This document shows, in pieces, positions 16,844-26,189 of a stretch of 64,000 nucleotides of DNA. The notes beneath the pieces were generated by a model. The model worked only from the letters and a program-made list of their open reading frames with translations. It had not been told where the DNA came from and searched no databases. The translations under genes were made by a program, and so were the position numbers. Source of the DNA: an uncultured Erysipelotrichaceae bacterium. Lineage in GTDB: Bacteria > Bacillota_I > Bacilli_A > Erysipelotrichales > Coprobacillaceae. The first letter of the stretch is position 1. The number at the start of each line of letters is the position of its first letter. The stretch covers positions 1 through 64,000 of the forward strand of contig UPXV01000001.1 in the NCBI GenBank assembly GCA_900538465.1, given 5' to 3'.

Positions 16844-18037
16844 ATGGCAACGTTTAAATATACTGCAAAGGATATAAATTCTAAGAAATTTCACGGCAAG
16901 GTTGAGGCAAATTCGCGTCAGGAACTTGTCGCTTTATTGCGTTCTGATAATTTATATCTTTTGAAGTGTCAAGAAATAACGACAGAGAGTAATCATTATA
17001 AGATTAAATTAACTGAGTTGTCTGAATTATGTAGACAAGTAGGGACAATGGTGTCTTCTGGTATTAGTTTGATCATGGCTATGAATATTATGACAAAACG
17101 TCAAACTAATCCTAAATTAGAAGCAATCTATAAGGATGTTTATATTAAGTTACAACAAGGTTTTACCTTGTCTAATGCAATGGCATCACAAGGTAACGCT
17201 TTTCCAACTTTAATGATCAGTATGATTCGTGCAAGTGAATCAAGTGGGATGATGGATAAAACTTTATTAAGATTGGCTGATCAATATGAAAAGGACAATA
17301 AAATCAATGCAAAAGTTAAAAGTGCAATGTTTTATCCAATTATATTAGTGGTTGTGACAATAGGAGTTGTCTTATTGGTATTTACAATGATTTTACCTAA
17401 CTTTTTAGATATGTTTGAAGGAATGGAAATGCCGGCTATCACAAAAGTTATGTTTGCGATTAGTGATATTATTATTAATTATGGGGAATGGCTCGTTATA
17501 GCTATATTAATGATGGTGGCAGGTGTTTCATTTTTATTGAGGGTTGAAAGTATTCGATATAAATTTGATAAGTTTAAATTGAGTATTCCTAAGGTGGGAT
17601 CGTTATTAAAGATTATATATACTGCTAGATTTGCAAGAAGTATGTCTTCATTGTATTCAAGTGGGGTATCCATGATTAATTCATTGAATTTAGCAAAGAC
17701 GACAATTAATAATGCTTATATTGAAAAACAATTTGATGAAGTGGTTGCAACTGTAAGAGATGGAACAAATTTATCTTCTGCTATTCATAACATAGATGGC
17801 TTTGACTCTAAATTAGCAAATGCAGTGTATGTTGGTGAAGAAAGTGGTAAGTTAGATGATATGTTACAAAGAACGGCTGATGATTTTGATTTTGAATCAG
17901 AAATGGCTATTGAAAAGATGGTAACATTATTACAACCGGTGATGATTATTATTTTAGGAGTTATGATTTGTTTGGTTGTTGTATCTGTTATTTTACCGAT
18001 TTATGGAATGTATGGTAGTGTCAGTGGAAAAGGATAG
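16844..18037 (+). CDS. pilC: Type IV pilus inner-membrane platform protein PilC/GspF
   Basis: A 397-residue polytopic platform protein with two GspF repeats. The first contains L-C-R-Q-V-G-T-M-V-S-S-G (about 62-73), the second A-R-F-A-R-S-M-S-S-L-Y-S-S-G (about 262-275). Three membrane helices lie near 165-190, 215-240 and 370-390. The frame is open from 16799 inside pilD, but GGGGTGG before 16844 marks the true ATG (M-A-T-F-K-Y-T-A-K). It couples PilB/PilT ATPase motion to pilin assembly. Confidence 0.93.
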   Translation: MATFKYTAKDINSKKFHGKVEANSRQELVALLRSDNLYLLKCQEITTESNHYKIKLTELSELCRQVGTMVSSGISLIMAMNIMTKRQTNPKLEAIYKDVYIKLQQGFTLSNAMASQGNAFPTLMISMIRASESSGMMDKTLLRLADQYEKDNKINAKVKSAMFYPIILVVVTIGVVLLVFTMILPNFLDMFEGMEMPAITKVMFAISDIIINYGEWLVIAILMMVAGVSFLLRVESIRYKFDKFKLSIPKVGSLLKIIYTARFARSMSSLYSSGVSMINSLNLAKTTINNAYIEKQFDEVVATVRDGTNLSSAIHNIDGFDSKLANAVYVGEESGKLDDMLQRTADDFDFESEMAIEKMVTLLQPVMIIILGVMICLVVVSVILPIYGMYGSVSGKG

Positions 18038-18052
18038 AGAGGAGGACGTTAT

Positions 18053-19588
18053 ATGAAAGGGACAGTTGTTTATTTGTCTAGTGAGCATTTGGTTACGATA
18101 ACTGCTGAATCACGTAGAGATGTTTTACGTGTTGAAGATTATGCACGTCTTCCATTTCCAATGGGGGCTATGATCAATGGGGTTATTATTAATGATGAAG
18201 CTGTTAAGGAACAGATTAATGAATTAAAGAAGAAAAATATAAATGAGGTTCATTTGATTATTGATAGTGGACAGATTTTAGCAAAGAATGTTGTGATTCC
18301 TAAGATGAAGATTAAGGAAATCTATCAATTTGTTAAAGATGAATTATCTCCTTTGGCTCAAAATACTGAAGATATGGTTTATGATTTTTCTTATCTTGAT
18401 GAAGATTCTAAGACAAAAGGTGCAAGTCAAATACTTGCTTTAGGTGTTGAAAGAAAATTAATTGAGACTTATGTTCAATTGTTTCAAGATTGTGGGATTA
18501 CAATCTTGAGTATTGATTTTGCGATTAATGCATTGATTCGTTTTATTCATTATTTACCAGGTTTTATTGATAAAACATATGTTTTATCTCATTTAGATGG
18601 AAACAATTTAATATCTACTTTATTTGATAATGATGAATATGCATTAACATATCGTTCTCGTATTATGGCAAATAGGGGAACACCTGAATTTGAAAATGAA
18701 GTGATTAATAGTATTTCTCATATGATGCAATCAAGTAATAGAAGTGATAGTACGCATCGTATTAGTGATGCTTTTGTCTTTGGTTTAGATGAAAAAGAAG
18801 AAATGAGCTTATGTCATAATATTCAAGAACAATTGCGTATTGATGCCAGAGGATTACCTGGTTCTAAAGCAATCTATGCTGTTAAAGATTATGACAATGA
18901 ACCATTTAAGTTATCTCATTATATTTATCCTGTAGCTTTCTTTTATCGTAAAAGCGGTTCAGGATTAAAGAATAAAGAAGTTGATTTATTGAAGGCTTAT
19001 GCACGTAATGATGAACCTTCTCGTTATGAATCTATTATTAAATTATGTATACCACCTGTTGTTATTTTGATTGTCTTTCTCATCCCATTTGGCTTTTTAA
19101 CATGGGATTCTATGAATGTTCAAAAACAAATCAATAGTCTTAATGAAGATATAGATAAATATAATCTTGCGATTGCAGCAACAGATGTGACTGCATATGA
19201 ACAATTGTCATCATTTCAAACCGTATTAGATTCAATTCAACAGTTAAATGATCAAATCAATGCAATTCCATCAATTAATACAAAGTTAGTGAATAGTATT
19301 CAAAAAGCATTAATTAATGGAATGACAATTGATACAATATCTTTTACGAGAGATAGTCAATCCATTACATTATCTATCTCATCAAACAATGTTCAAAATA
19401 TTGAAAAATATGTCAAATCATTAAAACAAAATGATGCTTTTGCATCAATTAATTATACAGGTTATAGTGAAGTGACAAACTCACAAACACAAGATACTGG
19501 AACAACTGATCCATTAACGGGATTACCAATAACAACAACAGTTGAATCAACATCTTATAAAGCAACTGTTGGAATAATTTTAAAATAA
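18053..19588 (+). CDS. PilM-PilN fusion (GspL-like) pilus assembly protein
   Basis: A 511-residue protein that joins two normally separate alignment-complex parts. Residues 1 to about 315 look like the actin-like PilM fold (V-I-I-N-D-E-A-V, L-A-L-G-V-E-R-K-L-I-E-T-Y, I-L-S-I-D-F-A). A single membrane helix follows at about 334-352 (C-I-P-P-V-V-I-L-I-V-F-L). The PilN-type extracytoplasmic segment has a coiled coil (about 358-415) and a ferredoxin-like end. The order matches pilM-pilN-pilO in other operons and resembles GspL of type II secretion. It is preceded by AGAGAGGAGG. The C-terminus has a short Thr-rich insert. Confidence 0.8.
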   Translation: MKGTVVYLSSEHLVTITAESRRDVLRVEDYARLPFPMGAMINGVIINDEAVKEQINELKKKNINEVHLIIDSGQILAKNVVIPKMKIKEIYQFVKDELSPLAQNTEDMVYDFSYLDEDSKTKGASQILALGVERKLIETYVQLFQDCGITILSIDFAINALIRFIHYLPGFIDKTYVLSHLDGNNLISTLFDNDEYALTYRSRIMANRGTPEFENEVINSISHMMQSSNRSDSTHRISDAFVFGLDEKEEMSLCHNIQEQLRIDARGLPGSKAIYAVKDYDNEPFKLSHYIYPVAFFYRKSGSGLKNKEVDLLKAYARNDEPSRYESIIKLCIPPVVILIVFLIPFGFLTWDSMNVQKQINSLNEDIDKYNLAIAATDVTAYEQLSSFQTVLDSIQQLNDQINAIPSINTKLVNSIQKALINGMTIDTISFTRDSQSITLSISSNNVQNIEKYVKSLKQNDAFASINYTGYSEVTNSQTQDTGTTDPLTGLPITTTVESTSYKATVGIILK

Positions 19589-19604
19589 AGGAGATGAATA
19601 AGTG

Positions 19605-20189
19605 ATGCAAAAACTAACCAAAAGAGAAAAAACATTAATCTATATTCTTATTTGTTTCCTTATTATTGTTGGTGGTTGGTTTCTTTTGCTCAATCCAGCA
19701 TTAGAAAAAAATAGTAAAAAACATGCTGAATATTTGGAGGTTCAACAACAACTTACAACTTTACAAAAACAATTAATAGAATATGAACAAGCACCACAAC
19801 AATTAAAAATTTTAGAAGAAAGCTATAATGAAATAGCAAGTCAATATAAAGATATCTTATCAAATGATGATATTGATAAGTTTCTTACAACAAAAGTCTT
19901 ATCTTGTGGTTTTAGACCTGTATCATTATCAATAGGTGCTGTTAGTGATGCTTCATTTAAACAAGCAACTGATGATAAAGCAGATACAAAGAAAACATCT
20001 GGTAACTCTATTTTAAAACAAGTTACAATTAATATGAGTTTAAATGGAAATTTTAATAATCTCAAAAAATTAATGGATACGATTGAAAAAGAAAAAGGTG
20101 TAGAAATAGCAAATCTATCTTATCAGTTATCAAATACTGAAAAGAATACAATATCGCTTTCATTTATTATGTATATGATTCAAAAATAA
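19605..20189 (+). CDS. PilO-like pilus assembly protein
   Basis: A 194-residue bitopic protein: short cytoplasmic tail (K-L-T-K-R-E-K), membrane helix (about 11-29), coiled coil (about 38-85, Gln/Glu/Leu-rich) and a small alpha/beta domain. This is the PilO/GspM architecture. It lies directly after the PilM-PilN fusion, where PilO belongs, and would pair with its coiled coil. A GTG three bases upstream is in frame; GGAGATG spacing fits the ATG at 19605. Assignment rests on architecture and context more than on sequence motifs. Confidence 0.75.
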   Translation: MQKLTKREKTLIYILICFLIIVGGWFLLLNPALEKNSKKHAEYLEVQQQLTTLQKQLIEYEQAPQQLKILEESYNEIASQYKDILSNDDIDKFLTTKVLSCGFRPVSLSIGAVSDASFKQATDDKADTKKTSGNSILKQVTINMSLNGNFNNLKKLMDTIEKEKGVEIANLSYQLSNTEKNTISLSFIMYMIQK

Positions 20190-20205
20190 AAAGGAGGTGT
20201 ATGAT

Positions 20206-20652
20206 ATGAACAATAAAAAAGGCTCAACACTTGTCAGTGCTATGGTTATTGGAATGGTTTTAACTATTTTGATTGGGGGATGTTTTGCGATTGCAAGTTC
20301 ATATCATACACGTTCAATCAAAAACCATCAAGAACGTCAAGCATATTTAACTGCTAAAGCTATTGCTGATACAATTTATGGTGAAATTTCTGAAGGAAAT
20401 GACAATTTCATTCCAAAAACAGATAACCCTCAAATTCAATTTGACAATATTCAATTAACAAATGATACATGTGAATCCAAAAGTGCAACTATTACTCTAC
20501 AACAAGAAAATGTCATTGTGATTGTTGCTAGAGCAACAAACTTTGGTAGAACGCAAACGATTCAATTAACAATTCAAAAAACAGGTACAACTTGGGAAAA
20601 TCCAATTTATTCTAACGAAGGAGAAACAGTATATGAAACTGAGACAGAATAA
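20206..20652 (+). CDS. Minor pilin-like protein (PilX-type)
   Basis: A 148-residue protein with a short leader, M-N-N-K-K-G, then S-T-L-V-S-A-M-V-I-G-M-V-L-T-I-L. This is a prepilin-like hydrophobic N-terminus lacking the usual E at position 5 of the mature protein (Ser-Ala instead). That is typical of PilX/GspK-like minor pilins, which often lack Glu5. The body is a small beta-rich domain. AAAGGAGG precedes, and the ATG at 20206 fits better than the in-frame GTG at 20197. It overlaps the next pilin gene by 20 bases. Confidence 0.7.
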   Translation: MNNKKGSTLVSAMVIGMVLTILIGGCFAIASSYHTRSIKNHQERQAYLTAKAIADTIYGEISEGNDNFIPKTDNPQIQFDNIQLTNDTCESKSATITLQQENVIVIVARATNFGRTQTIQLTIQKTGTTWENPIYSNEGETVYETETE

Positions 20653-21817
20653 AAAAGGGGTAACGTTAATTGAATCAATTGTAACAATTGCGATAATTGC
20701 AATACTATTAGGAACTATGGGTGTTGCTTTAACAAATATTATTCATTATATGGGTGAATCTGCTTTAATTAAAAATACGAGTAATGAGATTTTTGAAAAT
20801 ATTCAAAATACTAGTTACACTGAATTTACAACTTCTGATTCAATAATGACTTTTAAAGAAGGATTAACTGTTTCTGGAACAACCAAAACTGTTGAAAAAA
20901 GTTATAATGATAAAGATAAATTAACTTTATCAGTTTTTTCTAAAAACGTTAATACAAATGTTTACAATGGAAAAGCAAATTTTTATTTATTAAAAAATCC
21001 ATCAGATAAAGATTCTATCAATAATACATATCAAGTGAATTCTGGTTTGAATCCAATTGATAATTGTGTAAAGGAAGGAACTATCACAACAACTGATGAT
21101 AAGGATTATGTTTCTTCACATGTCAATATTTCATCAATAGATGAAAATATGTTGAGTGAATGTATTCAAAAAGTTATTGCTGAACCTTCATACACAAATA
21201 TTACTTTGGATCAGACATCAGTTGAATGGTATAGAGTTGTGCAAGAAAGTGATCAATCATTATATTCAATTTATGGTATAGTAAAACCTTATAACATTAA
21301 TAAAAGATTTAATGTTATTTTTAGAAGTTCTAATCCAAATAAGGAATATATGATTAATGATCAAGTTTTAATCAATGGTTTTACAGATAAAATTATAGAC
21401 GAAGTTAGAACTTATTTTAGTGAATGGAGATATACTGATATTTTGTCAAGTCCTCAAATATTATCAAAAACTTCTTTTACAATGGATGATTTAAAAGATC
21501 CTATGTTATTTGATAGTGTAGAAAATGGTGCTACAGTTTATATTTATATTAAAGAAAAGGATCCTGAAAAGAAACGTATTACTTTAGAATTTGTTACCGA
21601 TGAAAAAACGTTTACTATTACTGTAGAGGTATCATTGAATCAAGGCATTTCACAAAAAGATTATGACGCTATTTTAAAACAGTTTAATAATGGTAAGCAC
21701 TGGCGAAGTGATTCATTAAATGGTGGAAAGAAATTCCAAATTAAAGAGTTGTATGAAAACCAAAAAATATTTAATAATATTCCTGATAATTCAAAAATTA
21801 CAATTGTTTATGATTAA
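20633..21817 (+). CDS. Minor pilin, type IV prepilin-like
   Basis: A 394-residue protein starting M-K-L-R-Q-N-K-K-G followed by V-T-L-I-E-S-I-V-T-I-A-I-I-A-I-L-L-G-T, a class III signal with the expected Gly before the cleavage point and Glu5. The rest is an extracytoplasmic domain far larger than a normal minor pilin and without a recognised fold. AAGGAG at 20619-20624, inside the previous gene, supports the start. It is a likely pilus-tip or priming-complex component. Confidence 0.82.
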   Translation: MKLRQNKKGVTLIESIVTIAIIAILLGTMGVALTNIIHYMGESALIKNTSNEIFENIQNTSYTEFTTSDSIMTFKEGLTVSGTTKTVEKSYNDKDKLTLSVFSKNVNTNVYNGKANFYLLKNPSDKDSINNTYQVNSGLNPIDNCVKEGTITTTDDKDYVSSHVNISSIDENMLSECIQKVIAEPSYTNITLDQTSVEWYRVVQESDQSLYSIYGIVKPYNINKRFNVIFRSSNPNKEYMINDQVLINGFTDKIIDEVRTYFSEWRYTDILSSPQILSKTSFTMDDLKDPMLFDSVENGATVYIYIKEKDPEKKRITLEFVTDEKTFTITVEVSLNQGISQKDYDAILKQFNNGKHWRSDSLNGGKKFQIKELYENQKIFNNIPDNSKITIVYD

Positions 21818-21837
21818 GTAGAAAGGAGTCTGAGATT

Positions 21838-23436
21838 ATGAAACATTTAAAACAATCAAACAAAGGTTTTACTCTTGTTGAAATTATTGTTTCAATTGCT
21901 ATTTTTGTTGCAGTTTTAGCAGTGCTTGGAAGTGTTCTAATTTCAGGCTTCAAATATTTTTATGAAACTTCTAACACTGATCTCAATAAAAGATCAGTAG
22001 ATGAGTTACAAAGTTATATTCGAGGAGAATTAATTTATGCTACTGATGTATTCATTCAAGATACAAAGCCTGATGATGGAGATTGGTATAGTTTTACAAT
22101 CAAAGATGGACATCTAAAGCATTATGAAGAAAAGCAAGGACAAGAAGCGAATGATTTACATGTCTTTGATAATAATTCTTTCTATAACAATAATTTATTA
22201 GAATTACATGTAAAAGCATATCAAAATAATCGTTTAGATATCAAATTAACAATGTATGATTCAAAAGAAGAATTATACACAACAAGAGATACACTTGAAT
22301 TGTTAAATTTAAATGAAATTGGTTTTAGTAATCAAGCGTTTGCTGATGGCTCTTACGTTGGTGATTATAAGGGTATGACTGATTCTAATTCTTATAAGAT
22401 TTATTATAAAAGAAGTAAAGTTGCTATAAGTAATGGTGGAAATAATGATAATAATGAAGACAATAATCATGGAACTACAGGTACTGTTGCTGATAGAATT
22501 AATATGATAACATGGAGTAATAATAGAGGCTATTTCAATTTCAATAATACTAGTCTTTTATATAATAGAGGTGATTATGTCTATTATGAAGGGGATTGGT
22601 GGTATAAAAATGGTAAAGAAAAATCATTGAATCCTGATGGAAATGCAGCACCAAACACTAATGGAAGTGGATGGACAAAATTATCTGAAGAATATGCATT
22701 AGGTGAATATTCGTATTATTATAAAGATGATATTGTTAAATACAATGGAAAATATATTAAATGTGTATCTAATGAACCGGTAATATCTTTGAATACTCCT
22801 AATATTAATACTAATAATCCATACAATTATCAGTGGGTTGAAATTAGTGAAGAGGAAGCGTCGAAGAAAGAATATGTAAATTATTATGATGGTACACAAA
22901 AAACGGTCGTATATAAGATGCCAAAAGATATTTTACCAAATGATACAGAAAGAAAAAGTATAGATCCTTGGAGAGAAAATGTAACATACAATGTTGGGGA
23001 TTATGTGAGAATCCCTCTTAAAAAGGAAGTCTATAACAATATAACAGGTAAATGGGAGTCAATTGATTTAAAATACAGTCAAGTTTATTTGAAGGTTTTT
23101 GAAGGTAATGGAAAGGATCCTGGAGTATCTAATCAAAGTGGTTGGCAATTGCTTGAAAATGATTACTTTAATACAAGCTCTTATCAACAAAATGACTATG
23201 TTATTGGAAATAAAGGGACAAAAGGTGGACCTTATTTTATATATTTTCATTTTTTGAGAGATAACTTAACTGAAAATACTATCAATGAATATGTTGAATA
23301 TCAAAAATCTCTGGTTGAATGGGACAACACTTCACAATGGAAAATTGATGCCGTGAAAAATTCAAAAGTTGATTCTGGATGGATAGATATTTCAGATAAT
23401 AGTCATAGTTTTTTTATAGAAAGAATAGAAAAATAA
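21838..23436 (+). CDS. Large minor pilin with carbohydrate-binding-like repeats
   Basis: 532 residues. The signal K-G-F-T-L-V-E-I-I-V-S-I-A-I-F-V-A-V is a perfect class III prepilin leader. After a pilin-like domain (to about 190) and an Asn/Asp-rich linker (about 200-213), three to four repeats of about 60 residues follow. They share the pattern Y-x-x-G-D-Y-V-x-Y-x-G-x-W-Y ... G-W-x-x-L: near 239-281 (Y-N-R-G-D-Y-V-Y-Y-E-G-D-W-W), 290-340, 385-445 (Y-N-V-G-D-Y-V) and 455-520. This resembles CBM5/12 (ChtBD3-like) modules. A glycan- or mucin-binding pilus adhesin is the inferred role. Confidence 0.8.
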   Translation: MKHLKQSNKGFTLVEIIVSIAIFVAVLAVLGSVLISGFKYFYETSNTDLNKRSVDELQSYIRGELIYATDVFIQDTKPDDGDWYSFTIKDGHLKHYEEKQGQEANDLHVFDNNSFYNNNLLELHVKAYQNNRLDIKLTMYDSKEELYTTRDTLELLNLNEIGFSNQAFADGSYVGDYKGMTDSNSYKIYYKRSKVAISNGGNNDNNEDNNHGTTGTVADRINMITWSNNRGYFNFNNTSLLYNRGDYVYYEGDWWYKNGKEKSLNPDGNAAPNTNGSGWTKLSEEYALGEYSYYYKDDIVKYNGKYIKCVSNEPVISLNTPNINTNNPYNYQWVEISEEEASKKEYVNYYDGTQKTVVYKMPKDILPNDTERKSIDPWRENVTYNVGDYVRIPLKKEVYNNITGKWESIDLKYSQVYLKVFEGNGKDPGVSNQSGWQLLENDYFNTSSYQQNDYVIGNKGTKGGPYFIYFHFLRDNLTENTINEYVEYQKSLVEWDNTSQWKIDAVKNSKVDSGWIDISDNSHSFFIERIEK

Positions 23437-23453
23437 AAATATGGAGGTAACTT

Positions 23454-25127
23454 ATGAAACGTGTACCAATTGGAGAAGTATTAAAAGAATATGGATATAT
23501 AACTGAAGAACAGTTACAGGAAGCATTAGAAGCACAAAAGAAAGATAAATCTAAAAGATTAGGACAACATTTAATTGATTTAGGGTTTGTGAATGAAGAG
23601 CAAACACTTCGTGCTTTAAGTGCTAAGTTAGATTATCCAATGATAGACTTGACAACTGTACCTATTGAAATTGATGCAGTTGCTAAGATTCCTCAACAAT
23701 TAGCTGAAAAATATAATGTTATTGCGATTAATATTAAAGCCAATATGTTGACTGTTGTGACAAGTGATCCAATGGATTTTTATGCTTTGGAAGATATTCG
23801 TTTGGTTACGGGTATGAATCTTTCTATTGGATTGGCTGTTGCTGAAAAGATTAGAGAGACAATTGAATATAATTATTCTGAGATTAAAGCGAAATCTGCT
23901 GCTGAGGTTGCTAATAGGAATACGACACAGTTTGAAGCGATTGATGAGGAAATTTTTGATAGTGAATCTGATGATTCTCCAATTGTTAAGTTATTGAATT
24001 CTTTATTGATTAAGGGATTTAGTAGTAATGCTTCTGATATTCATATTGAACCTTTTGAAAAGGAAACACTTGTTCGTATGAGAATTGATGGAATGATTAT
24101 TGAATCTATGAAATTACAAAAGAATGTTCAGAATCCTTTGGTTGTTAGAACAAAGATTTTGGCTAATTTGGATATTTCTGAAAGAAGAGTTCCTCAAGAT
24201 GGACATTTTGTTGTGACAATTAATGGAGAGAAAATGAATCTTCGTGTTTCTATTGTTCCTACTGTTCATGGTGAAAAGATTGTTCTTCGTTTTTTGAATT
24301 CGAATACGCCTATTGATTATTCTGAACATTTTGGTATGAATGAGAAGAATTTTAGAAAAATGAATGATATGATGAATAATCCAAATGGAATTATTTATGT
24401 GACTGGACCTACTGGTTCTGGGAAAACAACAACGCTTTATATGATTATGGAAAGATTAGCAAAGCGTAATGTTAATATTTTGACGATTGAAGATCCTGTT
24501 GAAAAGAACTTGGAAAGAATTAATCAAATGCAAGTGAATAATGTTGCTGGTTTGACATTTGAGAGTGGTCTAAGAGCTATTTTACGTCAGGACCCAGATA
24601 TTATCATGGTCGGTGAAACACGTGATAGTGAGACGGCTTCTATTTCTGTACGTGCTGCAATTACGGGTCACTTGGTTGTTTCTACATTGCATACCAATGA
24701 TGCAATCAGTACAATTGTTAGATTAATTGATATGGGCATTGAACCTTATATGGTTGCTAATAGTGTGGTTGGTATTGTTGCTCAACGTTTGGTAAAAAAA
24801 GTATGTCCACATTGTGCTCAAAAGGTTTTAGCAACGGACGAAGATAAACGTATCATGGGCAAAGAAATTCAATATGTTAATAAAAGTACAGGATGTCCAG
24901 CCTGTCATCATACAGGATATAAGGGAAGAATTGCTGTTCATGAAATGATTTTGATTGATAAAAAAATCAAGAAAATGATTACTGATAAAATGGACATTGA
25001 AGATATTTATGAATATGTTAAAGAGAGTCAAGATTATAGTTCTTTATTTGAAGAAACTTTGAAATTAGTAGAAGAAGGAAAAACAACAGTTGAAGAATTG
25101 TTAAAAATTTCTTTCTATGAAAGATAG
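23454..25127 (+). CDS. pilB: Type IV pilus assembly ATPase PilB/GspE
   Basis: A 557-residue hexameric ATPase that powers pilus extension. The N-terminal MshEN-type domain (about 1-140, with L-K-E-Y-G-Y-I-T-E-E-Q-L) is a c-di-GMP-binding fold in some relatives. The core has Walker A G-P-T-G-S-G-K-T-T (about 316-324), the Asp box and Walker B (R-Q-D-P-D-I-I-M-V-G-E), and the His box. A four-cysteine zinc knuckle, C-P-H-C ... C-P-A-C, is near 445-480. A GGAGG site precedes. pilT follows at 12 bases. Confidence 0.95.
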   Translation: MKRVPIGEVLKEYGYITEEQLQEALEAQKKDKSKRLGQHLIDLGFVNEEQTLRALSAKLDYPMIDLTTVPIEIDAVAKIPQQLAEKYNVIAINIKANMLTVVTSDPMDFYALEDIRLVTGMNLSIGLAVAEKIRETIEYNYSEIKAKSAAEVANRNTTQFEAIDEEIFDSESDDSPIVKLLNSLLIKGFSSNASDIHIEPFEKETLVRMRIDGMIIESMKLQKNVQNPLVVRTKILANLDISERRVPQDGHFVVTINGEKMNLRVSIVPTVHGEKIVLRFLNSNTPIDYSEHFGMNEKNFRKMNDMMNNPNGIIYVTGPTGSGKTTTLYMIMERLAKRNVNILTIEDPVEKNLERINQMQVNNVAGLTFESGLRAILRQDPDIIMVGETRDSETASISVRAAITGHLVVSTLHTNDAISTIVRLIDMGIEPYMVANSVVGIVAQRLVKKVCPHCAQKVLATDEDKRIMGKEIQYVNKSTGCPACHHTGYKGRIAVHEMILIDKKIKKMITDKMDIEDIYEYVKESQDYSSLFEETLKLVEEGKTTVEELLKISFYER

Positions 25128-25138
25128 GAGGAATCACT

Positions 25139-26185
25139 ATGCAAGCATTGGATGATATTTTACATTATGCAAGAGAAAGAGGATATTCTGATGTTCACCT
25201 TGGTGGTGGAACAAATATTATGTTAAGAGAAAATGGAACATTAATTCCTTATACACATCAATTTACTGCCGAAGATATTGTGATTATGATTGAATCTATG
25301 TTGAATGAAAAAGAATTACAACAATTAAAAGATGGTCATGATATAGATATGGTTTATGTAGAAGGTAATAATCGTTATAGAGTAAATGTTTATCAAGAAA
25401 GAGGTCGAACTTGTGCAGCATTAAGAATTATTTATGAACGTATTCGTTCTCTTAATGAACTTGGATTACCACCTATTTTAGAAAAATTAACGAAAGATCC
25501 TAGAGGTTTGGTTTTATTGACAGGACCTACGGGTTCAGGGAAATCAACTACTCTTGCTGCAATGATCAATGAAATCAATATGAATCGTAAATGTCATATT
25601 TTAACAATTGAAGACCCAATTGAATATGTTTACAATCAACAGCTTGCATTAATTCATCAAAGAGAAATCAATTTTGATGTTGATTCATTTGACACGGCTT
25701 TAAGAAGTGCAATGCGTGAAGATCCAGATGTTATATTAGTAGGAGAAATGCGTGACTATGAAACAATTCAAGCTGTTATGACCCTTGCTGAAACTGGTCA
25801 CTTGGTTTTCTCTACTTTGCATACAATTGGGGCTGCGAAAACTATTGATCGTATTATTGATGTTTTCCCACCTCATAAGCAAGCACAAATTCGTACACAA
25901 TTATCTGGTGTCTTAAATGCTGTTGTGACACAACAATTAATACCTACAGCTGATAATCTTTCTCGTGTCGCTGCATTGGAAGTTATGTTAGTGACACCAG
26001 CTATTGAAAACTTGATTAGAGAAAATAAAGGTCATCAAATTAATAGTATGATTCAAACAGGTATGTCAATGGGGATGCAATCACTCAATATGAGTTTGGC
26101 TGGATTGGTTAGACAAGGTCGTATATCTCGTGAGAGTGCATTACGTTATAGCGACAATGTTGAAGAATTAAAAACAATGATTTAA
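25139..26185 (+). CDS. pilT: Type IV pilus retraction ATPase PilT
   Basis: A 348-residue retraction ATPase. It has Walker A G-P-T-G-S-G-K-S-T-T (about 129-138), Walker B R-E-D-P-D-V-I-L-V-G-E, the His box H-L-V-F-S-T-L-H-T, and the PilT signature A-I-E-N-L-I-R-E-N-K near residue 280 (consensus A-I-x-N-L-I-R). Its presence means the pilus can retract, consistent with twitching, surface sensing or DNA uptake. GAGGAATC precedes the ATG. The operon continues into a second pilin 4 bases after the stop. Confidence 0.95.
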   Translation: MQALDDILHYARERGYSDVHLGGGTNIMLRENGTLIPYTHQFTAEDIVIMIESMLNEKELQQLKDGHDIDMVYVEGNNRYRVNVYQERGRTCAALRIIYERIRSLNELGLPPILEKLTKDPRGLVLLTGPTGSGKSTTLAAMINEINMNRKCHILTIEDPIEYVYNQQLALIHQREINFDVDSFDTALRSAMREDPDVILVGEMRDYETIQAVMTLAETGHLVFSTLHTIGAAKTIDRIIDVFPPHKQAQIRTQLSGVLNAVVTQQLIPTADNLSRVAALEVMLVTPAIENLIRENKGHQINSMIQTGMSMGMQSLNMSLAGLVRQGRISRESALRYSDNVEELKTMI

Positions 26186-26189
26186 TTGT

